Made by a program: the position numbers and the translations under genes. Below are positions 23,213-34,345 of a stretch of 64,000 nt of DNA, piece after piece. The DNA comes from Limnanthes douglasii subsp. nivea (Eukaryota > Streptophyta > Magnoliopsida > Brassicales > Limnanthaceae), in the NCBI GenBank assembly GCA_036936605.1, contig JAUPFV010000002.1, positions 336,077,215-336,141,214 of the forward strand, in the 5' to 3' direction. Below the pieces are notes generated by a model that saw only the letters and a list, made by a program, of their open reading frames with translations, had not been told where the DNA came from and did not search any database. Within the stretch, counting starts at the first letter, position 1, and each line of letters begins with the position of its first letter.

Positions 23213-26018
23213 TCATTCTAGATACAACCGGAGGTATTCAATGTTCCAGGGGTGATTCAAGATCCTTCCATCTTTATCTTGAAGCCTGTATGTCCTAGGC
23301 TTAAGCTTTTCAATGACCACATACGGTCCTTCCCAATTTGGAGCTAGCTTGCCGAACTGCTTCTCCTTAGTATGTAGGTAGAATTTTCTCAACACTTTAT
23401 CCCCTAGTTGAAAATCCCTCCTTTTGACTCTAGAAGCAAACCTGCTTCTCATCAATCCATGATAGTGTGTGGCTCTGAGATGAGCCTTAACTCTTCTTTC
23501 TTCTATCAAGTCGAGTTGACTTCTGATTGCCACTTCATTAGCCTGTTCGGAAAAATTGTGGAATCTAAATGAAGGAAGAGTTGCTTCTATAGGAGCTATT
23601 GCATCCATACCATATTCCAAGACAAATAGGGATTCCTGTGTAGCAGCCCCAGGAGTAGTCCGGTAGGCCCATAGTACTTCTTATAGATAACTTGGCCACT
23701 TTCCAGCAACCTCTTCTAGATACTTTTTAAGACCGGACAGAATGGTCCTGTTCGCCATTTCAACTTGACCATTCGCCTGTGGGTGAAAATGAGAGGAGAA
23801 GCAATGTTGAATGCCTCTAGAGGCACAAAAGCCCTCCACATCCTTACTATCAAATTGCGGCCCATTGTCTGTTGTTATCTTTTGTGGAATCCCAAATCTG
23901 CAGAAAATATTAGATAAGATAAATTTTATAACAGCTTTTGAAGTAGTTCCTGCCAATGGGGCTGCTTCTATCCACTTCGAGAAATAATCGATGGCAATGA
24001 TAGTTCTGCAACCTCTGGACGCCATAGGTAGAGGTCCCACCATATCCAGCCCCCAACGAGCAAAAGATATTGGCTCAGAAATTGAATCTAAAGGGACAAC
24101 TGGGATATGAATTTCATTACCGTATCTTTGGCATGGATCACACTTCTTTACCAATTCCTTGGCATCTTTCATTATAGAGGGTTAGTAGTATCGGACCAAC
24201 AAGACTCTTCTGGTTAAAGCTCTATAACCACAATGCGCTGATCCCTCACCATCATGTAGGTTGGACAGTACTATCTGGGACTCTTCAATCCCCAAACATC
24301 GCAAGAGAGGTCTACTAGAATACCTTTTGTACAGAACATCTCTTAGGATTACAAATCCACGAGCCTTATACTTCACTTTTCTTCCTACCGCCTTTTCCGG
24401 AGGCAAGATGCCATCTGAAATGTATTAAAAAGAGGATACCTCCAGTCTTGAGGTTGACTCACTTGTATACTTAAACTTTCCTCCCCCTCATTGCTTTGAT
24501 TGAGTTGAATGGATAGGCACTCTTGCACGTGAATCCACGGGTAGGACTCAGAATATGCTATGGTTGCCAAAGAGTCTGCTAACGTATTTTCTGTTTCGGG
24601 TATGTTCTCATAGGTGATGTCTTTGAAGTTAAGTGCCACTTCTTTAAGAATGAACAAATATTTAATCAGCTACTCCTTTTTGGCCTCGGATTGACCTTGT
24701 GCGTGATGGATAAGAAGATGAGAATCACGCATTAACATGACCTTTTTGGCTCCACAAATTAGGGCTAACTTTGAACCAGCTATGACAGCTTCATATTCAG
24801 ACTCATTGTTAGAAGCCCTAAAAGCAAAACATATAGCCTGGTACATCTTGTCACCGTACAGAGAGGTTAAACATATCCCAGCACCACAACCCATGGTACT
24901 TGATCCACCATCAGTTCGGACAACCCATACTTTCTTAGTCTTTTCACCTATTGCTTGCTTACTGTCCCTGTCCGAATGGAATTCAACTAGGAAGTCAGCA
25001 ACAGACCGAGCCTTGACTGTAGTTCGAAGGGAAAAATCAATATCATAGTCCCCCAACTCCACTGACCATTTGGTCATTCTACTTGATACGCCTGCCTTCT
25101 GGAGAACGTTTTTCAAGGGAAAAGACATTCAGACAATGATAGAATGAGACTGAAAGTAGGGTCTCATTTTCCTAGCAGCAATTACTAAAGCCAGTGCTAG
25201 TTTTTCAAGTTTTAAATGCCTCTTTTCAGTATCTATCAAGCTTTTGCTGATGTAGTACACCGGACGAGGATAATTATCGACCTCCCTCACTAGCACTGCA
25301 CTTGCGGCAGAATCGGAGACTGCTAAATATATGTACAGTGTCTCTCCATCAATAGGTTTCAACAAGGTTTTTGGGGAGGATAAGTGTTTTTTAATTTCAT
25401 TGAAAGCCTGGTTGCACTGTGGAGACCAGTTGAATTATTTTGCACCCTTTAAAGTTTGGAAAAACGGGGCACACCTATCCGAAGACCTTGAGATAAAATG
25501 GTTTAGAGCAGCTAACCTCCCTGTCAACCTTTGTACTTCTTTAATATTATGAGGAGGCTCCATCTGCAATAAAGCACTAAGCTGGTCTGGATCAGGTTGT
25601 ATCCCTTTCTCACTTATCACATACCCTAAAAACTTTCCGGACTGCACTCCAAAAACACACTTCTCTGGGTTTAACTTTAAATTAACTTTTACCAAGTGGG
25701 CAAAAGTTTCTTGCAGATCTGCCAAGTGTAGTTCTTCTTCCATACTCTTTAACATCATGTCATTAATATAGACTTCCATGTTTCTCCCAATATGATTAGC
25801 GAAAGCTTTGTTCACCAACCTCTGATAAGTAGCCCCAGCATTCTTTAACCCAAAAGGAATCACCTTATAACAATGAAGACCTCTATCAGTAACAAAAGTG
25901 GTGTGTTCTTGATCCTTCGGATCCACTTGAATCTGATTATACCCGGAAAAGGCATCCATAAAGGACAACAACTTGTTCCCAGAAGTGGAGTCCACTAGCT
26001 GATCGATCTGAGGAACCA
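23213..26018 (-). pseudogene. gypsy pol: RT, RNase H, second RNase H, integrase
   Basis: RT (26018-25437) has LSFMDAFSGYNQI and PFGLKNAGATYQRL, but the catalytic box reads YINDMM instead of YVDD. The native RNase H follows (25365-25129). A second, archaeal-like RNase H (about 24960-24670) shows RTDGGSSTMGCGAGI, NNESEYEAVIAG and RDSHLLI. Integrase (24172-23681) has CDPCQRYG, WGLDMVGPLP, TTDNGPQFDS and HPQANGQVEMANRTI, keeping its D, D and E. The C-terminal part (23620-23213) ends KLAPNWEGPY to NHPWNIEYLRLY. One frame holds to about 24390 with stops near 25435, 25129 and 24670. A frameshift near 24390-24406 and stops near 24182 and 23681 follow. Confidence 0.92.
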
Positions 26019-26546
26019 GATATAGGCCATTCAAATGAACATTGTAAGAAACTGTTGGCTCCAGGAAAAGTTTCTAGGTATAATCAGGTGAATGAGCAGG
26101 TTAAAGATGATTCAGAGGTGCCAGATCAAGTTTCTTGTTCTTTAAATCAAAATCAGGTGAATTGTAATAGCAATCCTTAGGAAATAAATAATTGTTGTGA
26201 CCAATCGGTTCAAGAAGTTCCTGTGAAGAATCGTGTGCCTGGTATGTTCTTAAAATCTATTGTAGTTGATAAAGTGGTTACTGATTCAGTTCAAAATGTT
26301 GTGGAGTTTGATAGTCATAGTTCTAGAATTCAAGAAGCTACTACTGTTAATGTAAATGGTGCTTCTACTGACAATGTCAATGAAGAAGAGTTGATAGATG
26401 CTTTAAAAACATTTGAAAGAAAGAATATGTTTGAATCTCTAAGTGAAGAAATTCATGGTTCTCCGAATCATGATGGAAGTCTTGGGAGTTCTCCTGTGAA
26501 GGGAAACTTTGAAGAGGTTAAACTGAAAAGGCAGGAAACTAAGTAG
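26019..26546 (+). pseudogene. LINE ORF1, C-terminal half
   Basis: The frame opens in the second half of a CCHC zinc knuckle (GHSNEHCKK), then runs through a low-complexity, Asn/Ser/Val-rich linker with one stop (near 26178), to an acidic region and a stop after LKRQETK. The DUF4283-like N-terminal part and first cysteines are lost by truncation. ORF1 protein binds the element RNA. About 90 bp separate its stop from the ORF2 start at 26639. Confidence 0.75.
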
Positions 26547-26638
26547 ACTAAGAAGGTTACGAATATTTGGAATACTAAGGGTCCTGTGTCTTCTAAGATT
26601 ATGAAGCTAAAAAGGGCCCATAAAACCTCTTCTGATTC

Positions 26639-29600
26639 ATGACTATTACAATGTTAAATTGGAATGCAAGAGGGCTTGCAAATAAGGAAACTATTCAAAG
26701 GTTGAAATCTATGGTTATTTCTTTAAAGGTCAGTTTTGTAGCTGTTCAGGAGCCGTTTGTTAAGTCTGATAAGATGGATTGGTTGGCTAAGAAGCTGAAG
26801 TTGAATGGGTGTTGCTGTAATGTGAGTAGTTGTTGCATCTTAAAGTTGCTCATCCATCTATGAATAAAGTCTTTTATGTGTCTGTTACTTATGCCAAATG
26901 CAAGAGAGATCAGAGAACTGTGCTTTGGGATGATATTAGAGCTCTGAATGTGTCTTCTCATGAGTGGATTATGTTTGGAGACTTCAATATTATCGCTAAC
27001 ATTCAGGAGTAGGTTGCCTGTTCTATTATTAATCAGAGAGGTATGGATGAGTTTAATGGTCTTATCATGGATTGTAATTTACTAGATGTTGGGTTTACTG
27101 GTTGTCCTTATACTTGGTCTAATGGACATAAATGGAGGAGGCTGGATCGTGTATTGTATAATCCTGCTTGGTTAGATTTTTTTGACTGCACTTCTGTCTC
27201 TCATCTGGCTAGAAGTTGCTCAGATCCTTACCCTATTGTTATTAAAGTCTCCTCTAATCTTGAAAGAACTAAATCATCTTTTAAGTTCTTGAACATGTGG
27301 ATTACTCATCCTGACTTCTTACAGAAGGTTAAGGACAGTTGGTCTGAAAATTCTAATGTTGAGGTGAGTAACCCGATTATGGATTTCTGGATTAAGCAAC
27401 AACGTTTGAAGGCAGAGTTGAAGGTTTGGAACAAGAGTGTTTTTGGGAATATCTTTGACGCTATTAAGCAGTCTGATGAGAATATTATTAGTAAAGAAAC
27501 TTTGCGTCTTAATGAGTTTAATGAGGTTAACAAGTTGGCTTTGGAGAAGGCTAAGCAGGATCACTTGTTATTTCTTGATAGAGAGGAGATGTTTTGGAGA
27601 CAGAAGGCCCATTCTTCTTGGTTGAAAGATTCTGATAGAAACACAGCTGCTTATCATAGCTTTGTGAAGAATAGGGTTAAGAAGAATAAAATTGATAGAA
27701 TAAAGACTGATGATATTTGGCTAACTGTCAAGAAAGAGATTGGAGATTCTGATGTTGAGTATTTTAAAGGTTTGCTTTCTCCTGATACTAGTGCTGTGAC
27801 TGAGGATGATCTGTGGAGTGTTATTCCTTCTCTAGTTTCTGAAGAGGACAATAATTGCTTGGCTAGTATTCCTGAGGATGATGATATCTATGGGGTGGTT
27901 AAGCACTTAAATTCTGAATCTTCTTCTGGACCAGATGGCTTCAATGGAGAGTTTTACAAGAAGTGCTGGAATATTGTGGGGAATGATCTTTGCAAAGATG
28001 TTAAGGGGTTCTTTAATGGATATAAGCTTCCCAAAGGGGTTAAAGCTACTTTGATTTGTTTAATTCCTAAACTTGATAACCTGAACAAGTGGAAGGATTT
28101 TCGACCTATCAGTCTTACCACTGTGTTTTCAAGGATTGTGGGGAAGATTGTTAATAATAGACTTTCTAAGATTCTGCCTAAGCTAATTTCTGAAGAGCAG
28201 GGGGGTTTGTTAAAGAGAGGAGTATTCAAGATTCGATTCTTCTTGTTCAGGAATTGTGCTTTGATATTAACAGCAATAGGAGAAGTGGTAATGTTATCAT
28301 TAAGACGGATATGACTAAAGCTTTTGATAAGCTTAATCATAGCTTTCTCCTCAGTATCCTTAAGTTCTTTGGCTTTAATACTACTGTCATTGATCTTATT
28401 CATTGCTGTATTAATGATGTGTTCTCTTCTATCTTGGTTAATGGGGAGGTAACATGGTACTTTGCTAATTCTCAAGGCCTAAGACAGGGGGATCCCCTTT
28501 CCCCAAGTCTTTTTATTTTGGCTGATGAATACCTTATTAGAAGTATTAAGCTTAAGTCTAATGATCATCGTATGGTTAGATACAAGACTAGAAGTAATCT
28601 GAATATTTCTTGTTTAGCCTTTGCTGATGACTTCATGGTCTTTAAAAATGCTGAAGCTAGTGCAATGGGTGCTATTAAAGATGTCCTGGATCACTATCAG
28701 TCTATCTCTGGTCAAGAAATTAACAATTCTAAATCCAAGCTTATTGTTTCAAGCAAGATTAGTTCTCATCAAATAAACTTTATTGAAGACATGTGGAAGA
28801 TAAAACATTCTTATTTGCCTTTCAATTATATGGGTACAACAATTGCTAATACTACTAGAATTGCTAACTTTGAATATCTAATTTGCAAAGTGAGGAGCAA
28901 GATCATGGAATGGGACAAGCTGCACCTTTCGTTTGCTGGGCGTTTGCTGTTGATTCAGTCAGTTATGATGGCTTTTCCCACTTACTATCTGCAGCATACA
29001 TCTTTGCCTGCTGGTATCATTAATAGGCTGAAGATCCTTTTTAATAAATTCCTGTGGGGAAGCAAAGATGACAAAAGAACTATCAGTTGGACTAGATGGG
29101 ATAAACTCTGTAAACCCCTTAAAGAAGGTGGCCTTAATCTTAAAAAATTAAAAGATGTGCAGTATGCTTATTCTATGAAGAACTGGTTTAACTTCAGAAA
29201 GCAGCAATCCTTTTGGGCTAGATTTATGTTGTCTATCTATTGCAAAGATAACATTCATCCTGTATTGGCCATATCTCCTCAAAGGAGGTCTAAAACGTGG
29301 GCTCGTATTATTGAGGCTAGAGAAGAGGCAGAGGATTACATCTTTTGGTTTCCTGGTCATGGTAATATGAGCTTCTGGTATGATAGGTGGTGTTCTGAAA
29401 GTCCATTTATAAAAGTTACAAACAATAATGATAGGAGAATTCTATGGGACAGTATTAATGATCTGGTCAGTGACTTTTGGCTGAATGGCTCGTGGGACTT
29501 GGAAAAGCTTAATACAAAGGTTACCTCTACAGAGATTTGCAAAATTAAGGAAGTTACTCTTTCTGATAATAGAGATGTAATTCTCTGGTCCTTATCTCAG

Positions 29601-30698
29601 AATGGAAGCTTTAATGTTAAAGATACATTCAATCACACTAGAACTAAAGGTAATGTGTCTAGGCTGTATGGTAAGACATGGAATGAGGTAACTCCTAAAA
29701 AGTGTTCATTTTTATTGTGGAGAGTGCTCCATAACTGGGTTCCATCTGATGAAGTTATGCAGTCTAAAAGTATTCAACTTGTTTCAAAATGTGTTCATTG
29801 TAACAGCATTGAAAATACTAACCATGCTTTGGTCCACTGTCAACAAGCTTGGGCTGTTTGGAGACACTTCAGTGACATCTTTAGGGTTCAGGTCCGGTCT
29901 TTCATGTCTATTCCTCACGTCATCATGAAATGGTACTGGGCTGCTCAGAAGAACTGTGATATTTTCACGATTTTGCCTGCAATTATAACATGGTCGATCT
30001 GGTCAGCTCGAAATAAAAAGAAAATGAAGGGTGAAAATACTAACTCCACTACTATAATCAACCATATTTTGTTTATCCTTTCTAGTCTAGATCAAAACAA
30101 AACTTTGAACAGAAAACATTGGGGCATATTCGGTCGTGAAGCTTTAAGAATGGGTTGTGTTAATCAGATTAATGCTGGGATTAAGCCTTTATTTTTGAAA
30201 TGGAAGAACCCTAAACAGGGGAGATATAAGATCAATATAGATGGTGCATGTACCTTTTCTGGTGAGTCGGCTGGGGGTGCTTTAATTCGGGACAGCAATG
30301 GTAACATCCTTGTTGGTATGGGCAGTTTGTTTGGCAAGAACTCTCCCTTGATTGCGGAGTGTAGGACTCTTTTTGAAGGTTTGAGATTGTGTAACAAGCT
30401 GAAGCTGAGAAAGGTGGATATCGACATTGATTCTTTGGTTTTGGTAAATTTACTGCTTTATGGTAATTCGCCTTGGTACTTGGATCCGATGTTGAGGTGC
30501 TGCAGAAAGCTTCTTAAATCGGAGATGGTGGTCAGCCATGTCTATCGTGAACAGAATCTTGGGGCTGATTGGATTGCCAAAGAAGTTCTAAGGATGAATT
30601 CAGGTATGGAATTTGATGGAAGTAATGCTCCTCCTAAATTAAAGGCAATTGTTTACTTGGAAAGTATCAATTTAGGGTATTTGAGGTTAAGAGATTAG
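26639..30698 (+). pseudogene. LINE ORF2: endonuclease, RT, zf-RVT, RNase H
   Basis: Endonuclease starts ITMLNWNARGLANKETIQRL and keeps FGDFNII, FTGCPYTWSNG and RRLDRVLYN. RT has KDSDRNTAAYHSFVKNR, SGPDGFNGEFYKKCW, DFRPISLTTV, KTDMTKAFDKLNHSFL, GLRQGDPLSPSLFILADEYL and FADDFMVF, so both FADD aspartates remain. Next come LSFAGRLLLIQSV, the zf-RVT region (WRVLHNWVPSDEVM with CVHC and HALVHC) and an RNase H with NIDGACTFSGESAGGALIRD, AECRTLFEGL, DIDSLVLV and REQNLGADWIAK. Lesions visible: a frameshift near 26830, a TAG at about 27010 and a frameshift near 28215-28310. Otherwise the frame is open to 30698. Confidence 0.93.
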
Positions 30699-30842
30699 GG
30701 TTTTTGATTTGGGGTTGTTAATTGAAGCCGGAGGAAGAAGAAGATAGATTCGCGCTTTAAGTCTGATTTCAATTTTGTGTAATTTTGCTTTAAAAGGGTT
30801 GTACTTCCCTTTAATTCAATTCAAGTCCTTTCATTAAAAAAA
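30699..30842 (+). other. LINE 3' UTR and A-tail
   Basis: A 144-bp tail downstream of the RNase H stop, with a GAAGCCGGAGGAAGAAGAAG segment and TTCAATTCAAGTCC before a 7-nt A-run. The purine-rich GAAGAAGAAGA block is also seen in the related 3' UTR at 34.07-34.18 kb. Confidence 0.7.
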
Positions 30843-32145
30843 TTTGTTGGATATATATTTTTTATATTTTGTTTTATTTAGTTATTGTTATTATTAATAA
30901 AAATTGTGTAATGTTTTTTATATAACAATTTATTTGAAGTCGTTAAATTCGTGTGTTAGCTTAAAAAAAACAAAACAAAAATACTAATTTATATAATTTA
31001 TTCTCTTCAATCCGGTGGTTGCCTTTTTCTATGTATATAAAACATTTGTTGTTGTCTTTGGTTAGATGAAAAAATAAAATTTCAAATAACATTAAATTAT
31101 TTGAACTTTTATTTTTATTAAAATATATTTGTTTGGATTACCATTTCAACATATAAGAGTCCTTGTACTTTTTAAATTACGAACCCAGTATTCCATTTAC
31201 ATAAAAAATTTAAAAAGGTTCGGTCAACATTTAAGGAATTACATATGATCTCAAAAGTAAATTTAAACTTTTGACTGTCTAAAATTTTAAAATTTCATTT
31301 CAATTCATTTCATTTGATAATTTTTCATCATTTAAATTCCATCTCTTAAACTTTTTAAACTTATTTATTTCTAAACTTGTCGAGATTAAATTTTAATCTT
31401 TACGGCTTGTGTAATTACATTTTTGGTTCCTAACATTAGTAAATTTGTATTTAATTTCTATATATATAATAAGAACATGTGATTTCAAAATATGATTTTT
31501 TATTCAAATTTTTTATTTAATTTAGAGAATTATATATACAATTACTTGATTACCTTTTAGAGAATTATATATACAATTACTTGATTACCTTTTCAATTAC
31601 ACTGATTTCTTGAGTATTATTTTTTAAATATATTTTCGCTTTTGATTAGAAAATCATATATATATATAATTAATTAATTGATAAAAAATTACGTAAATAA
31701 AACATATCGGATATTTCTTTCCAATCGATTATAAAGGAGAGTATGAATGCTTTAATAGCCACCACCAATCCAAAAATTCTAAGTTGGATGCCCATCCTTT
31801 GGATGTGTCTTATAGATAACAAGTTGAGAGTTTATCGATTGTAGTTAGAGAAATAAATTTTTGTACATTCTCTAATACCATTTTCACAATACTTACCATA
31901 TTTATATTAACCCTTGATCGCTTCTTTAACCGCCGGCAAGAAAAACATTAGTTGGCTTTATAGATTGGGATAACGTAATTTTTAAGATATTTTTTCTTAT
32001 TTTTTTAATATAAAATATTTATAATAAATAGTAATTGATGCTGATTATAATAGATTGGAAAATACGCTTTCATTTAAAAAATATATTTTATCTTCAAATA
32101 AAATGTTCTTTTATTGGGTTTTGACAATAATAACAATAAAAAAAC
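30843..32145. other. No gene recognised
   Basis: AT-rich flank of the LINE. It contains a perfect 35-bp tandem duplication at 31521-31590 and a stretch (31739-31805) resembling the sequence just outside the gypsy 3' LTR (18829-18892), probably two copies of an uncharacterised repeat. Confidence 0.5.
31521..31590. repeat. Perfect 2 x 35-bp tandem repeat
   Basis: The unit TTTAGAGAATTATATATACA plus 15 more bases occurs at 31521-31555 and again at 31556-31590 without a mismatch, so the duplication is recent. Confidence 0.95.
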
Positions 32146-32399
32146 AAATACTTTTAAGTTTTTACAAAATAAAAAAAAATAACGTACATAGGAATTAACT
32201 TCTTGTAAAGAAAAAAGTCCGTATAAAACTCTATAGTTTTAGAGTTAGAGTCCTTTTTTACAATTCTACAAGAAAGTCACTCGTTCAAGTCCGTGTAAGG
32301 ATTCGAATTAGATTAGAAAACGCATTTTATATAATTAATACAAATTCCGTAAGGGTTCAAGATTAGTCACGCGTCAATACAAACCTATGGTTTAAACTC

Positions 32400-34345
32400 A
32401 GAATGCAGAAGTCTATTTGTGCAAAGCTAATCTATGCTACATACTGCAACAAATATCATCCAATAATTGCTCCTAAATGTGCTAAATACTCTAAAGCTTG
32501 GCTCAAAATTTGTAAAGTCAGAGAAAATCTGAAAATTTTGTGAGATGGATTTCTAAAGTTGGGAATATGGACTTCTTTCTTGATAAATTGTGTACTCCTC
32601 TACCATTTATCTAGATAACTAATGTTGAAGATGGAATTAGATACAATGGGTGTAAAGTAAAATACTTTTGGGAGAATCGTTCTTGGAATCTTAGTAAACT
32701 TTAGAATGCTATGGATCTTGATATTATTCAAAGCATTCTGAAAGTTAAGCTTACTGGAATGGAGGATGATTCTATACTCTGGACAGCTAGTACTGAGGGT
32801 TACCATGATACTAAAGAAACCTGGAATGCTTTTAGAAGGAAAGGTAATCAATCTAACCTTTATAAGAAATCACGGAACTCTGCACCCCCTCCCCCCCCAG
32901 AAAATGCTCCTTTATCCTGTGGAGAATTCTGCATAATTGGGTCTCTGTTGATACCTGCCTGCAAAAGAAAAACATATTTTTAACATCTCGATGTTAAAAC
33001 TGTGAAAATACAGAATCTGTGAATCATGTGTTTGTGAGCTGTCAGAAAGCCTAAGAGGTTTGGTCTTTCTTCTTAGTATTATTCAACATTTACATAACCA
33101 ATAACATGACATTCTCCCATCTTATAAGGTCATGGTATTGGTCTGTAAATAAAAAAGTTCACTTGAGATCAATTATACCTCATATTATAACATGGGTAAT
33201 TTGGTATGCTACTAACAAGAAAAATCATGAGAATGTTATCCTAAGTTCTCAGGATATGATTCACCAAGTTATTCAGATCCTGACCAATCTAGATAGAGCA
33301 AAGTTATTAAAAAACAAAATAGTGGGGAATTGAATTGATGGGAAGATTGGCACTGCGATTGGGTGTATTACTCATGTTAATAAACCTTTGATTCCTATAT
33401 CTTTAAAATGGGTGAGTCCAAATCTTGGCAGGTTTAAACTAAATTCAGATGGTGCTTGCAATCTGGCCAGTGAATCTAGTGCAGGAGGTGTGGTTAGAGA
33501 TGGTTGACTTTATGGTATGCAAGACTCTTTTTGACGGGTTACAACTTTGTTTTTCTAAAGAAATTTATCATCTGGACATCGCGGTAGACTCTTAAATTCT
33601 AATTGAGATGTTTCTTCATGGGAAAATCCCCTGATTTTTAAGGTTTACTATCCAATGTTGCAGAAATCTGATATCGTCAAACATTAATCTGAATCATGTT
33701 TTCAGAGAGCAAATTGAAACTACAAACTGGATAGCAAAAATGGTCCTTAAATCAAATCATTGTATGCATTTCGGTCAGAATGAGGCTCCAAGTTACCTTA
33801 AAGCCATTATCTTTCTCGAAAGTTTGGAAGTTGGGAATCTAAGATCAGATGCCAACTCATAATTTCTGTAATAAAATTCAATTGCATTTTGCAGTACCTG
33901 TCGATTTCAAGATGCAGTTCCTTGGTGTTTCCATCAATTGCACGCAGTGGTTTTCTTAGTGCTTCTGTCGATTGCATGTGGTGATTTCTTTGTTGCTGAT
34001 TCTTAAATGGAGTCGATTTTAAACTGTGGCTTTGTGTGTTGGCAAGCTTGGTGGGTTGATGGAATGTGGTTGTTGGTTGAAGAGTTGAGAAAGAAGAAGA
34101 TTTTGTATCTAAGGTTAGGGATTGTGGCTGCTGGTTGAAGAGTTAAGGAAGAAGAAGATTGTGTCTTTAGTGTTAGAGAGTGTGGTTGTTGGTTCTTTGT
34201 TTTATTTGTTTTGTTGAAAGCCTGTTGGTTTTTGTTTAATTTGGATTGTGTAAGGCCTCTGTGGTCCAACTTGTATATTTTCTCAATTGGATCATGAAAT
34301 AAATCAAGTCGATTTTATGGAAAAAAACAATAAAAACAAATAAAA
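32400..34345 (+). pseudogene. LINE ORF2 3' half with 3' UTR
   Basis: Collinear with the 26-30.8 kb LINE from about its residues after the RT thumb: SKAWLKICKVRENL, SWNLSKL, DDSILWTASTEGYHDTKETW (zf-RVT), WSVNKKVHLRSIIPHIITWVIW, then an RNase H with LNSDGACNLASESSAGGVVRD and the C-terminal LKAIIFLESLEVGNL, ending at the TAA 33860-33862. The RNase H has lost sequence between its D and E regions, and a C-run near 32885-32898 disrupts the zf-RVT part. The 3' UTR (33863-34345) includes a duplicated 58-bp block and an A-rich end. Clearly dead, and older than the 26-30.8 kb copy. Confidence 0.85.
34066..34195. repeat. 58-bp tandem repeat in the LINE 3' UTR
   Basis: Two adjacent 58-bp copies (34066-34123 and 34124-34181) start GTGGTTGTTGGTTGAAGAG and GTGGCTGCTGGTTGAAGAG, followed by a 13-bp start of a third copy. 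Confidence 0.9.

Larger units (their letters stand above)
18899..26018 (-). mobile_element. Tat-like Ty3/gypsy retrotransposon, 5' truncated, with antisense accessory ORF
   Basis: Pol lies on the minus strand with RT, RNase H, a second RNase H and integrase in that order. The second RNase H is a hallmark of the Tat lineage. Left of pol is an accessory ORF on the opposite strand, then a purine-rich tract and the 3' LTR. Extra ORFs between pol and the 3' LTR, some antisense, are known from Tat elements such as Grande. The 5' side (5' LTR, gag, protease and the first part of RT) is missing: similarity stops near 26015, where a LINE begins. The right-hand flank of that LINE does not resume gypsy sequence. 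Confidence 0.85.
26019..30842 (+). mobile_element. Nearly complete L1-type LINE, 5' truncated within ORF1
   Basis: The plus strand carries the end of ORF1, then ORF2 with endonuclease, RT, zf-RVT and RNase H, a 140-bp 3' UTR and a short A-tract (30836-30842). It starts inside the ORF1 zinc knuckle (GHSNEHCKK at about 26025), at the junction with gypsy pol, which fits the 5' truncation typical of LINEs. No target duplication was found: the sequence after the tail does not match the gypsy side. Only a few lesions are present, so this is among the youngest elements here. Confidence 0.9.
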
